Shown one piece after another: positions 34,601 to 45,268 of a stretch of DNA of 64,000 nucleotides. Both the position numbers and the translations under genes were made by a program. A model generated the notes under the pieces. It was not told where the DNA came from. It saw nothing but the letters and a program-made list of their open reading frames with translations, and did not search any database. Source of the stretch: Parapristionchus giblindavisi (taxonomy: Eukaryota > Nematoda > Chromadorea > Rhabditida > Diplogasteridae). How positions within the stretch are numbered: the first letter of the stretch is position 1; the number at the start of each line of letters is the position of its first letter. The DNA lies in NCBI GenBank assembly GCA_943737045.1, contig CALSFV010000320.1, positions 1 through 64,000 of the forward strand. The letters are read 5' to 3'.

Positions 34601-37600
34601 GTTACAGAGGAAAAACGGACTGAGAAAGTGCGATTGGAAAGAAAAGATTCAAGCCAGGATAACAAGTTAGAGTGGATACCGTAATGAGAGAGACGACTGA
34701 GCAATTTGGGATAGGGGACAACATCAAAAGCACGTGAGAAATCAATGTATATAATATCGGTTATTTGTTTCCTAGAATGAGCAGTGGTCCAGTCATTATG
34801 GCAAGTCAACAAATTGGTGATGCAACTAGCACCAGCACGAAAACCATGCTGGTTGCGGGGAAGAATATTGAACCTAGTAAGATGTCTATTTAAGTGGTCT
34901 TTGATGAGGCGTTCCATGGTCTTGGCAGCGGGGGAAAGAATGGAAATGGGTCTATAAGAGGAGGGTAGTTTGCTATCTTTTCCTTGCTTGGGAATGGGAG
35001 TGATAAATGAGTGTTTCCAAGCAGTGGGTACGGTGCCAGATATAAGACTAAGATTAAAAATATCAGCTAATGGTGTAGAGAGGGCATAAGCACATTTAGA
35101 GAAAATGATCTGGGGAATGTTATCGTAACCGGTAGAACAAGTGGGGGATAATTTACGGAGCGATTTGTGGACTTCGTGAGGAAAGAAAGTGAATAAGGAA
35201 AGAGAGGGAGGAATGGGAGAAGAGGAGAGAGGCGGGAGATAACCGTTATCGATTGTAAAATGTGAGGCAAATTCAGTGGCGAGCAAATTAGATTTAGATA
35301 AGGTATCATAAACAGAGGTATTGTAGGGAGATACGAGTTCAGGAATTGAAAGTTTGGGTTTGGTAAGGGAAGCAACATGGCGATACAAATCTTTGGTGCG
35401 GGATAGCTTTTTACGAGTACAGTAACGGGACCAACGATCTATTTCTTGGAGGAGTTTCTTACTACATTGGTCAAAGAGGGTCCGTACGGCAGGTATATGA
35501 ATTTTAGAGAAAAGTGAATTACGGTGATGAATGAGTCGAACAATATGATTAGGGTAAGACAGATAAGGAGGGCGAGGGGTACGGTAGGGGACAAAAAGAT
35601 CAATAGCAGAGTGAACTATAGAGGAGAAAGCAGAGTAGACAGAATCGATATTAGGACAATCACGAAAAAGAGACAACCAGTCAATAGTGAGAAAATGATC
35701 AGAAAGGGCAGTGTAATCTACACGAGAGAAATCACGAATTTTTGGAGGTGGTGATGGGGATTGAGAGGACAAGAGTGAAAAGGAAATTCCTGAGTGATCA
35801 CAAGAAGGGAAAGGAGGTATGACAGAAATGGCCGAAATCAGTGAGGGGGAACTACCTAAGATCCAATCGATACATTTAGAGCTGCGCGTTGGAAGATTAT
35901 TCAGATGTGACAGATTGAGAGAGATAATAAAGTCAGAAAATATACGATCAATGGGAGATTGGGTATTACTTAACGAATCACAGTTGAAATCACCAATAAA
36001 GAAGATGGGATGGGGAGAGGCAGCATGGATATCGGTAAGGCAGGCAATTAAGGACTCGGTCTTGGGTAACGAGTAATTGGGTGGGCGATAAACAAGGCAT
36101 AATCGAATGTATGATGTGAGATGGAAAAGATCGATGCAAAGAATCTCATGTATGGATGAGGGAAGGGATACGGTAGTGTAAGAAAGGTAATCACGTAGGA
36201 TCAGGCATACGCCTCCTCCTCGGGTGGGACGGTCATTACGGATCATGGAATAAGGCAGAGAACCGATAAAAAGTGAGGAAGGGTATTTCGAACTGAGCCA
36301 TGTCTCGGTAATAAGAACGATATCAGGTTGTGTTATGGTCAGGAAAGAGCGTAAGGCATCAACCTTATTAACGATAGATCTCATATTATAGTAATAGCAA
36401 ACAAGTGAATGTGTGATCTCGGGCTCATTTAGTTTTTTGTGGTATTAGGAGGGATAGAGAGAATAGTCTGGGGAGCATCAGACTGGACTGGTGTGCGAGG
36501 GACACCATAATTTGGACGAGAGGAGGGATTTGAACGAAGACTCTTCTTGACAGCATCCAATTGTGATCTCTCAATTATCGATCCAGCGTACAGAATGACA
36601 TCTCTTCCAATACTCTTCATCTCACGTAGCTGTTGTCTCAGCTTATAGGCTTCTTCGCGTTCAGCCTTGGTCAGTGAGGGGCGAACGAAGACATTAGGGA
36701 ATTCAGTGGATAGGAAACGAGACTTGGACAGGAAAGATTGTTGGGCGGAGCGAGTATGGAACATCAATTTGAGTAGACGAGGATGGGAGGCCTTCTTCTC
36801 ACCCATGCGGAAACACGCGGCCGGAGCATGCTCTAGCTCAGCGAAATCAAGCATGGCCGTGACTTTGGCATGATCAGCGGCCACTCGATCACTGGCTTTC
36901 ATTGCATCAGACTCAGGAAGACCACTCACAACAACCGATCTCTCTCGCTTCTCCTTCTCGATAGCATCATCGAACGACAGGGGCGTTCTAGCAGTGAGTT
37001 CTTTGAGTTGAAGGACACAAGTGCCCAACAACAACGAGAGAGGAGAGAGCTTCTCTGCCTCAGGCAGAGAATCGAGGTAGGCGCCGATACCATCGATGAG
37101 AGAAGAAGGGCTGAGGGAGGAACCGGACGCGACTTCGTTACGAAAAGAAGAAGGAGACATATCAGCGGGTCTTTTGGGCATGAACAGTAAAGAAGAGAAA
37201 GGATAAATGCAGAATGAATACAATGAATAGAAAATCAGAACAAGATGTAATACTAGATTAACATAAGCAGTAACTAGTAAATGAACAAAAATATGTCTAG
37301 TATCGATTGGATCGCGCAAAAAATAGAGAAGGGAAGGGGTCACCTAACTCTACGAGGGAAGAGAGGAGAGTTCGTTTAAGGCCACATAAATACCAATAGA
37401 TATCGTATAAATCGTTTATCGTACATATGCTTGCAATATTTATATAACTCTATAAATATTCAATATATACTTCCATTTCAGCCTTTAACCTCCTCCTCCC
37501 ATGTGTCCTAATCACTCTATTGACGTTGGTTGGCTTTACCCTTCCCCCGGATGCCGGTGAAAAGATGTCCCTTCGTGAGTTATATTTGTTTCTTTATTTA

Positions 37601-39174
37601 TTTTGCATTTTAGAGAACAACAACAACTGATAGGAATAAAACACAATTGAAAGAATTATTTTTGAAAAAAAAAAGATATGTTAATTTCCAGAAATCACGA
37701 TCATGCTGTCAATCTGTGTATTTCAAAATCAGATAGCCGAGATGTCCCCACCGACTTCTGAAGCCGTTCCCTTTCTAGGTAACTGTTTTATTTATTTATG
37801 TATTGTGGTGTTACCTCATCCCTAGTCAATGAAGGCTAATCTTGTCTCTGTATTAGTAGCCTGTTATACCTAATCAAAAACTCTTTGAGTTGGAAAAGAC
37901 AGAAACACCAAAAACAAATTGATTATATTGATTAAGGACTATTCTTTGCCATGTGTATGTTCACTTGTGCTGGGTCAGTGGTTGCCACTGCTCTCGTTCT
38001 TAATTTTCATCATAGGAATAGGAGGACACACAAAATGAGTGCAACGGTCAGTGTCTCTTCTAAAATCTTAATACAATTAACAGATTTATCCTAAATCGCC
38101 AAAAAAAAACGAGATATTTCATTACGCATAGATAATGATTGAAATATTGAAGAGGAAATAAACTGCAATTTACGTAATCTCAGTTTTAAAGTATTACAAA
38201 GTACTGAAACACTAGGGACGGTAACGAAATTACCAGGATCTTTGATTTCAAAACTTTCCTATTCTCGAAAGTTTCGAAAAAAGAATGCTGTATTTGTTAA
38301 AAATACTTAAACAAGTTTCAATAGAATTCACATTTACGCACTATTTACTACACTTTCGCTTTTAAAGGTGTTAAGTGATAAGATATTTTTAAGATGCGTA
38401 AGATCATGATGAACTGGCTTCCTTGGTTGTTGTTGATGAAGAGACCTGGCTGTGTCGCTACTCGTAGACAATTAATAAGAAAACGACGTCAAGTTCGAGA
38501 ACGATTGGATATCTGTCTGGCAGCACTCCTTGAGGTAGTTTTCAGCGTATTTCCGGAAATCCTCTATGTGTAAAAAAATAAAGTGTGGCCTCATCAAGAT
38601 GACATTAGTCTTTTTCTAAAACATAATAATTCTTTGAAAAGAGCCTTTCTTATATATCTATCATTATAAAATGCGATCATGCGGTATGGCAGAGTAATTT
38701 CGCATTCCAATATTTTATTCAGGACGTTCCAGCGCCCGATGAAGAACTGCCACCTCTTTCCATGGAAGAAGAGAGGAGGACATCACCCACACTTCTTGCA
38801 CAACTTCTCGTCTTACAACAAATATACAAAGAGTTAAATGTGAGTGGATACATGTTTGAATTAGATCGAGAGATCTCGTATTCCTGCAAAATCGTTGAAG
38901 CAAATTAGATTATGTAAACTTTTCTGAGTGCACCACTATACGTCAAATGTCGACTTTAATAATTTGCTTCACTGTTTTTGCATCACCGTAGACAATATTA
39001 CAGACGATGAACGACAAAGTTGAGAAATCTGAGATCGAGAAGGCGTCAGAGGACGATTGGAAATTTTGTGCAATGGTCCTCGATCGTCTTTGCCTCTATG
39101 TTCTCTCTGGTTTCATTACTCTCTCATCCGTTATTCTCTTCGGCTTCGTCCCTGACGTTCTATCCAGTTTTTAA
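31694..39174 (+). CDS. Nicotinic acetylcholine receptor alpha-type subunit
   Basis: Exons: 31694-31798, 31979-32059, 32203-32319, ~32510-32637, 32803-32873, 33011-33139, 33445-33520, 37482-37574, 37692-37778, 37937-38046, 38394-38534, 38723-38839, 38992-39174. The initiator ATG lies in an unidentified upstream exon; the first exon seen continues a signal peptide ([17 protein letters not shown]). Landmarks: [13 protein letters not shown], the Cys-loop with 13 residues between cysteines (32803-32873), vicinal cysteines in [11 protein letters not shown] (loop C, alpha type), TM1 at 37482, TM2 at 37692, TM3 at 37937, TM4 near the end. It is a ligand-gated cation channel of muscle or neurons (family knowledge). 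The left edge of exon 4 is unsettled. TM2 is odd: QNQ replaces the usual aliphatic run at its outer end. Intron 7 holds a LINE. Confidence 0.92.
33622..36384 (-). CDS. LINE ORF2: endonuclease and reverse transcriptase
   Basis: 920 codons from the ATG at 36384, uninterrupted. N-terminal apurinic-type endonuclease: [30 protein letters not shown] and a DHSGISF-like end near residue 200. Reverse transcriptase: [51 protein letters not shown] and the catalytic YADDVKLY. The frame is also open upstream of the ATG (SLVCYYYNM), overlapping the end of ORF1, so translation may begin by reinitiation. Family: CR1/jockey-like by these motifs. No RNase H or LTR was seen. Intact frame suggests recent activity. 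Confidence 0.93.
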   Translation of the reverse strand: MRSIVNKVDALRSFLTITQPDIVLITETWLSSKYPSSLFIGSLPYSMIRNDRPTRGGGVCLILRDYLSYTTVSLPSSIHEILCIDLFHLTSYIRLCLVYRPPNYSLPKTESLIACLTDIHAASPHPIFFIGDFNCDSLSNTQSPIDRIFSDFIISLNLSHLNNLPTRSSKCIDWILGSSPSLISAISVIPPFPSCDHSGISFSLLSSQSPSPPPKIRDFSRVDYTALSDHFLTIDWLSLFRDCPNIDSVYSAFSSIVHSAIDLFVPYRTPRPPYLSYPNHIVRLIHHRNSLFSKIHIPAVRTLFDQCSKKLLQEIDRWSRYCTRKKLSRTKDLYRHVASLTKPKLSIPELVSPYNTSVYDTLSKSNLLATEFASHFTIDNGYLPPLSSSPIPPSLSLFTFFPHEVHKSLRKLSPTCSTGYDNIPQIIFSKCAYALSTPLADIFNLSLISGTVPTAWKHSFITPIPKQGKDSKLPSSYRPISILSPAAKTMERLIKDHLNRHLTRFNILPRNQHGFRAGASCITNLLTCHNDWTTAHSRKQITDIIYIDFSRAFDVVPYPKLLSRLSHYGIHSNLLSWLESFLSNRTFSVRFSSVTSDSFPILSGVPQGSVLGPILFSIYLADLSQTLSRYPNVKVQCYADDVKLYVSYDKSNKSSIVAELQSALDCLYHWSQSNQLSLSAPKCSHIRIGSKISSPRYFINSIELPLENNVRDLGVQIRSDLKSASTVKTMALKATSKMFLLLKALPINCPSILIRSYKAYVLPLLDYASPIWNPHYSSDIATLEKVQRTFTRIVFYRCFPSPSDPLSLPSYIDRLKILGLRALTERRVIGDLCLAHMIMNNTTIISPSSFYVYKPVRDRVSSFGIHIEHTTSTPRFHSFPLRTARLYSQLPVNIRTAPNIRLFKRRLDAHPHIVELSLSQ
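36429..37181 (-). CDS. LINE ORF1: nucleic-acid-binding protein
   Basis: About 250 codons from the ATG at 37181 ([13 protein letters not shown]); the frame stays open further 5' to 37343 but that part looks like untranslated leader. The middle ([12 protein letters not shown], then [12 protein letters not shown], then [20 protein letters not shown]) has the RRM-like layout of ORF1 proteins of CR1 and L1-type elements. It probably binds element RNA (family inference). The next ORF begins within ~45 bp and overlaps in another frame. Confidence 0.8.
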   Translation of the reverse strand: MPKRPADMSPSSFRNEVASGSSLSPSSLIDGIGAYLDSLPEAEKLSPLSLLLGTCVLQLKELTARTPLSFDDAIEKEKRERSVVVSGLPESDAMKASDRVAADHAKVTAMLDFAELEHAPAACFRMGEKKASHPRLLKLMFHTRSAQQSFLSKSRFLSTEFPNVFVRPSLTKAEREEAYKLRQQLREMKSIGRDVILYAGSIIERSQLDAVKKSLRSNPSSRPNYGVPRTPVQSDAPQTILSIPPNTTKN

Positions 39175-40255
39175 GATATTCATGATCATTTTTGCCATAG
39201 ACGAAAATCAAAATTTCAATCATTTATGAGTTAATATTCTCTATAAAAGTACATCGATCTCTCGATATCTCATGTTTCTCAGTGAATCCATGATATGTTC
39301 GCCCTTCCGACCCCTTCATTCAGTTCATTCGCAGTCAATGACGAATCCAGTGGTATGCATAACGACTACAAGGGTAACTAAAGTTTTGTGCCATACTTGC
39401 TACTGATTCTTGTGCTATATCGTTCACTTGTATATGTTTTTAAGTGATAAATTCTTCATATCCATTGTAATCGACACTCCCATCATTGAAAGTCGCAATG
39501 ATTTGAGTGGGCGATTTATAATCAGAGTGCATGAAAAGAAAGAACGATCAAAAAAGTCTGATCAAGGCTGTCTGCAATTGCACATGGGGAAAGTGTCTAT
39601 TCCTTGATTGTCTTTGATCGGCTATTAGAACAATCATCTAATACTACACATCGAGACATTAGTGTACATGCAGGCTGGTCGAGTTTTGTGCACAAGCGCA
39701 TCATTTGTTTCCTCCGCATTTTTTAAAATATATTTTCAATTCGCGAATGTCAGTGATTTCAAATACTTTTGATGATTGCTTATTAAAAACTGAAAAAGCG
39801 TTCACTGCTAAAAAGTAGAGAGCAATATAATAAACATGAGATGATTATGTTGATAACTACCTGAACACAGCACACCACCTTGATAAAGGTCAGCAAATGG
39901 TTCGTACAACAAAAGGTTAATCCATTAAGTAATGCGTTCCTTTGTCAAAGTAACGACAATTTGATTCGTTTACGAGTATTAAGTCAATAGGGCGGAATGG
40001 AGACACAATATTTACAATCAAGTGCCCCGGGGCTAAGAGTCCGTTTGGCTCGCTACTCTCGATAGTCTCATTTCGTTTTCAACTCCGAGGTCACGTTACG
40101 TATAAAGAATTAATCGCCCTTTCAATGCGAACATTATATAAGGCTGCTTTTGATGGAGTAGCACATACTTACAGTCTTATGTTCTTGTGAAATTGAATCT
40201 ACCATGCAGTTCTGTCATAAATACTTTTGTAGTTGAAAGATTTCAAGATATTTAA
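39175..40255. other. Intergenic, no gene recognised
   Basis: Separates the receptor and collagen genes, which are co-oriented. Likely contains the collagen promoter, but no motif could be assigned by eye. Confidence 0.4.
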
Positions 40256-41556
40256 ATGTTTAGAATGAGCGCGACTCGTTTTTGGATTAGTGCAGCATCG
40301 GTAGTCTGTGGTGCGGCCATCCTCGCTTCTCTTCTCGCCGTCGGTCTCATCTTCCAAGACATCAACAACTTCTACGATGAAGCCATCACTGATATGGGAG
40401 AGTTCAAGGTATTAAATTAATATTATTAATAGATGTACAAGAATAAGTATGCATGCACTTTAAATATAAATTTTTTGATTAAATAAGTTAACTAGCAATG
40501 TGCCTTATGGTGTGTCGAAACGGTATGTCAAACATTTTACTTAAAGCTAGTCTCTGTTTTTGTTCATTTTGATTAGTTCAGAGTGTGAACGTAATTAGCT
40601 CTAGCCGAGTTCTACTGAGCTTTATTGTTTAAAATAATTCGTTTTAGAGAAAAATTATAATTTAATTTTACACAGTTTTCAATACGCTTCTATGTCTCCA
40701 ATGATCTTTTTTATAGAACTACGCTGACGATGCATGGAGAGAGATGATCCTCTCTTCTTCTGCTTCTTCAGCCCGTTCAGCTTCAACCATCTTCGGTCGT
40801 GAAAAGCGTTCTGCTGGATCTTGCGGATGTGCTGTTGGACCTAACAATTGTCCTAGTGGGCCCGCTGGACCTCCCGGAGCACCCGGACTCGCTGGAGATG
40901 ATGGTGAAAACGGAGATGATGGAGTCCCCGGCACTCATGGAGCTGGACAGATGTCTTCCGAAGCTGGTGGATGCGTCAAGTGTCCCGTTGGACCCGCTGG
41001 TGAGCCCGGACCTGATGGAGAGGCTGGAGAACCCGGTACAGATGGATTCGATGGAGCTCCCGGAGCACCCGGTAAAGACGGAAGACCTGGATCTGATGGA
41101 GCTCGGGGAGACCAGGGACGAGCTGGAGCACCCGGTAGAGATGGCCGCGCCGGAGCTAAAGGAGAGAATGGGCGCCAAGGAAAAGGAGCTCCCGGAGCTC
41201 CCGGAAAGCCTGGAAAACCTGGAAGATCTGGAAAGAATGGATCTCGCGGATCACGTGGAGCCAATGGAGGACGCGGACCTCAAGGAGCTCAAGGAAAGCC
41301 TGGAAGAGCAGGAGCTCCTGGTCTCGACGGCTACCCTGGAGAGGAGGGCGGAGCTGGTCTTCCTGGAGCTGATGCTGCCTACTGTCCTTGTCCTGTTCGT
41401 ACGCCCATGATGCAACTGGTGGCTGTCGCTGCTCCAGGACCTTCCTCTGCTTATGAGTCCCCAGTTCAGTCCTACTCATCGACTGGCGCACCTGCTCCCT
41501 CTCCCTATGATGCTCCAGTGCATCAGAGACCCTCCGTGGGATACGCCAGAGCCTGA
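40256..41556 (+). CDS. Cuticle collagen (two exons)
   Basis: Exons 40256-40408 and 40717-41556 encode 330 aa. Residues ~8-33 form an N-terminal hydrophobic segment (RFWISAASVVCGAAILASLL). REKR at 79-82 is a furin-type cleavage site, the conserved box of nematode cuticle collagens. Then come a short Cys block (CGCAVGPNNC), a first Gly-X-Y block, an interruption with GGCVKCPVGP, a long Gly-X-Y block and a Cys-containing end (YCPCPV) with a ~45-residue Pro/Ser/Tyr-rich tail. Cysteines allow cross-linking between trimers in the cuticle. The start is the first ATG; a second at residue 4 is possible. The only intron carries the dispersed repeat R4. Confidence 0.96.
40409..40515 (+). repeat. Dispersed repeat R4, copy 2
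   Basis: Near-identical to 23333-23445. It starts at the donor of the collagen intron itself (GTATTAAATTAATATTATTA). Confidence 0.88.
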
Positions 41557-42085
41557 ACAGTAGCATAACTCCATTTAACTATTTGCATGTCATATGTATA
41601 TAATTACTCTTTTCGCTTTTAAGCGTGCGATAAATGATATTATTACAGTATTATTAGAGTCGCCGAGATTATGCCAAAGTTCATTAGTCATTTGTATATC
41701 ATTTCGAATACAGAAAACGGCTGTGCGTTTACATTCGGCGTTCATCCTATCATATACTCTTCATTTGCTCTAAACTATTCTGTCTTTCTATCGGGACTCT
41801 CTCGTTCCTTCCAGTATCTCAGTACATAATGCCTAGGAGCTCTGAATAGTTGGAAAATAAACATATAGATCACATCGGACTCTTCAATTCAGTTGTCTCT
41901 ACGAGGGTACGCCCCGTTTTGAATGTCGTATAAAATCACGATGGCTACAGTAATATTCCACTTGATCTCGCTTTTTTTTATTTTTTTTAATACGAAATCT
42001 CTAAGTTTTGCAGTTGATCTCTTCTCTTTTTATATTCAAATTTACTTATTCGATCAACTAATTAACAATATCATATGCCTTTCCG
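41557..42085. other. Short intergenic region
   Basis: Collagen 3' flank and the promoter side of the next gene. AT-rich; no feature recognised. Confidence 0.4.
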
Positions 42086-43412
42086 ATGCTTCGCATTTTT
42101 CTGTTCTTGGCACTAAGTCTTCCCATTGATGAAGGAAGACGAGTAGGAGGATGGGTGAATGATAGGTGGGTACCATTGTGTGTGGATGTCACGACGCCAC
42201 GGCCGCACAATCGATTCCTCGCTCGAGTTTACAACCAGACCGACTTTAGAGGTGAATATATTATTTATGTATTGTGAAAAATAAGAAATCAGAAAATATT
42301 ACAAATTTCGTGTCTGCACCAAAATCAACACTATTGCTCGTTTCAAATTCACTTTATTTATTGGTGCGAGATATAAATTGAGTAAGACAAAGGCCACCTG
42401 GTTTCGGTGATTATATGATGGAAAGGCAATCGAGGGGGGTCTCGAGAGCACAGGGGAGAAATCACTAACATGTGATCATAGAGAGAAAGAAGAGGGAAGG
42501 AAGGGAAGGGAAAAGGGAGGGAGGTAAACGAGGAGCATAATTAGTTCCAATTTAATTCCACTTCTGTGATCAAAGAATTGGTTATTAAAAATTATTGTTT
42601 GTCCGAAAAATATTCTCTTTTATATGGCATATTTTCTTATAATTTAACATTAGAGAATGTTCACAAGTGATTACCCCAAATAGAAGGAGGGTAGTTCGTG
42701 CTAGTTGCATGGGACACATGACTATTTATGGAAATTCTGAATAGTCATCATATTTCAGGTAAATATTGTGATCTGAGAACTTATCACTGTGATGATTTGT
42801 GCGATGGTTACACAGTAAGATCGATCTATGTCAGCGAATGCACGTATATGTACTTTGTGAGTCGGATTCAGTAATAAACTAAATTTAATCTAATTTAATT
42901 TAATTTAGTTTAGTTTAAATTTAAATTTAAATTTAATAATATTAAATGACATAGAATAAACATTGAAGGGAAAGAATTGTACTGGACGAAAAGTTGTAAC
43001 CTTCGCTGGGCGTGAGTTCACTATCATTTTATCTAATATATAATTGTATATAATTATCTTTAATTTAATTTATTTTAACTGGTTAGGCAATCAACGCAAT
43101 GCCGATATCCATCGATATCCGAATCTGCGAGGAATCAAGTCTTTTCGAGCATGTAGTATACTGGCGGGAGGATCGAATGAAAACCCTGGATCCGTCATAA
43201 ACAGTGAAGATATCGACGTCGAAAATCATCTCGACGTCGTTTTTAACAATGAAAGTGTCAAAATCAACGAGACTCCCATTCCGTGTGCGGGCCCTAATAA
43301 CTGGTTCTATCCGACTACACCGTCAAAGAGGCCCATACCGACAACTACACCTATGGATGATGACTCTACAACTACAACTGAAGAGCCCAATCTCGAAGCT
43401 GACGAGAATTAA
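42086..43412 (+). CDS. Secreted Cys-rich protein, beta/gamma-crystallin-like
   Basis: Exons 42086-42251, 42759-42856, 42969-43011 and 43087-43412 join in phase to 210 aa. The start gives a signal peptide (MLRIFLFLALSLP). The folded part, about residues 28-120, reads LARVYNQTDFRGKYCDL, CDDLCDGYTVRSIYVSEC, then GRKVVTFAG and LRGIKSFRAC. The Y-x4-F-x-G start, a GRKVVTF strand and an I-x-S-F-x-x-C close are the pattern of one beta/gamma-crystallin-like unit. This is a resemblance, not a firm family call. The tail is acidic and Thr/Pro-rich (PTTTPMDDDSTTTTEEP), a typical extracellular linker. The third exon uses a weak acceptor (TTGAAG). Partner and role unknown. Confidence 0.72.
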
Positions 43413-43758
43413 ATAATTGAATTATTTATATATGTATATGACAAATAAATCAAATAATAATGACACCACGAAAGAGTTGAACTGATAGTATTCTTTATGA
43501 GATGAATAAAAATAAAAATAAAAAGTGTATACGATTATCGAAAGTTGGCCGAACTTTACGAAAATGAAATTTTTGTTTTGTATCTGATTATTAATGTTAT
43601 CACATGGATAATGCATTAAACTAGATATTGTTTGAGACAGTAGGATATTAGAGCTCGGTTATAAAAAATGTGAATTCGTTTTAGAGTGCGCTTTTACAGG
43701 TGCATTACTGACATTAAAAACACCTAGAATATTCGGAACAGTTCTCATAATGCAATAA
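43413..43758. other. Short convergent intergenic region
   Basis: 3' flanks of two convergent genes. AT-rich, with AATAAA-type signals such as CAAATAAATCAAATAATAAT near 43442. Confidence 0.4.
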
Positions 43759-44107
43759 CTACCACAAATTATCAAAGTATTGAGTGAGCACATCATAGAC
43801 AAGGATACAGTTGTGTTTATATCGCGGCTGAATCGAGATCCAATCCCCACAGTGTTTCTTCATGTGTCGAAGAGCCTCAGCCAAATTGTATTCACCTCGC
43901 TGCTCGGCACGAACTATTTGATATCTGATCCACTGCTGCAAAATTCGAGATCATTATGTTCATTTGAGATTTTAGCTTCGTTGATTTAGGAAAATCACAG
44001 AGAATCTATTCAATTGAGAAACATTTCAATTTAGACACTAACTGGATCAGAAAATTGCTTGACTCCTAGTCTTTGCTGTCTCGTTGCAATGGAATTTTGG
44101 ATCGAAA
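43759..44107 (-). CDS. C-terminal exons of an unresolved gene
   Basis: Minus-strand exons 44107-44043 and 43935-43759 join in phase and end NLW at the TAG at 43759. The last exon reads WIRYQIVRAEQRGEYNLAEA, then LRHMKKHC and ILVYDVLTQYF. This helix pattern recalls the end of protein tyrosine phosphatase domains, but the catalytic HC-x5-R loop was not found. Upstream coding fragments at 44240-44400 and 44430-44560 are suggestive (TRFFRESGRSQFMDEGVEI) but do not join in phase. It may be a decayed gene. Confidence 0.38.
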
Positions 44108-44670
44108 CTGAAATTGGAAGCTAAATAAGTTAACCATACTAAACTAGATAACGCGTATTGTAGTGGTTTGAAAATGATAATTTGAGCAAATCATCTTTTA
44201 CAGATGAAATATCTATGTTGCATATATTAAAGTGACCTACCGAATATGATTAGTATGCAGAGGAAATGTAGTAAGTTCATTCTTAACCGAAATTCCGAAC
44301 CTTCTGATGATCTCTACTCCTTCATCCATGAACTGACTCCGCCCACTTTCTCGAAAAAACCGAGTCAGTGTACTGCGAGAGAGGAGAGCATTGTAAGAGA
44401 AAGTACTTGTCTAGACTCCCATCATCTTTCATATGCCGATAGACACTTCTTCCTCTGAGAACGCATAAAAGCGATCCTTTTTATGATGGAAGCTATGCCA
44501 GATGCGAGAGGGACAAGAAGAAGAGGAGGAGAAAGTGGAGGACAGCGAGCAAAGGCCTGAGTAAAGAACAAAATACATACTAAAAATGAAGAGAAACGGT
44601 TGATAGCGAAGAAAGATATGGATGAAAAACCAAAATATGATAGAATATTGGCCTGCACTGTACTCGGGGG

Positions 44671-44683
44671 GGGGGGGGGGGGT
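44671..44683. repeat. Homopolymer G tract
   Basis: Short G run; a C run of similar size is at 45388-45401 on the other side of the foldback element. Confidence 0.85.
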
Positions 44684-44796
44684 TAAGATAATATTTTTAT
44701 TAATTTTTGGTTAAACTTGGTAGTCCGCTGTTTCACCACAAATCTAACAATAAGGTATTGATGAGATCTCTTTTGCATATCACTTGGACCTTGTAT

Positions 44797-45268
44797 AATG
44801 CAGTGTTCAGAACTTGGAAAATGCAAGAAAATGCGGAAAATGCTGTTCAGAAGTTCAGGTGGAAAATGCTCAGAAAATGTTCATTTTCAATGATTTTAAG
44901 CACTTTTCAATGGGTTTTCAGTTTAATATCAACATTTATAGGTTGCAAACAGTGTTGCGGACGCATTTTATAGATGATAAGTGTTTATTTGAAACATGGA
45001 CTGGCTATGTTGAATTTTCTAAGCATTTTCATAGATTTTTCGCTTAAACTGCTCAAAATCGGATCATAAGATATTTGTTTCAGTAGAATACTTTACAAAT
45101 TACCTAACTTAGTTATTTTCCATGAACAAGGAGTCTCAACGCTTTTAAATCGTTAAAAACCATCTTTTTCGAGCCAAAATCGAGCATTTTCGGGCATTTT
45201 CCACCCGAACTTCTGAACAGCATTTTCCGCATTTTCGTGCATTTTCCAAGTTCTGAACACTGCATAAG
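44797..45268. mobile_element. Foldback element, ~85 bp inverted ends
   Basis: TAATGCAGTGTTCAGAACTT at the left and its complement at 45268 define the ends. Arms share AATGCGGAAAATGCTGTTCA and CAGAAGTTCAGGTGGAAAAT. The centre has no coding sequence. Confidence 0.8.

Larger units (their letters stand above)
33535..37378 (-). mobile_element. Full-length LINE (CR1/jockey-like), antisense in intron
   Basis: A two-ORF non-LTR retrotransposon on the minus strand, inside intron 7 of the receptor gene. Its 3' end is a short AATAAT-type repeat only ~15 bp after the splice donor at 33521. Both ORFs are open. The 5' limit near 37378 is estimated, as no target-site duplication was found by eye. Confidence 0.85.

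Noticed and set aside
33549..36076. Several frames of 70-100 codons in the 33.5-36 kb region
   Set aside because: They overlap the LINE ORF2, which has full endonuclease and reverse transcriptase motifs in one frame.
40783..41566. Long antisense and alternate frames across the collagen gene
   Set aside because: Shadows of the Gly-X-Y repeat; the collagen frame has all family landmarks.
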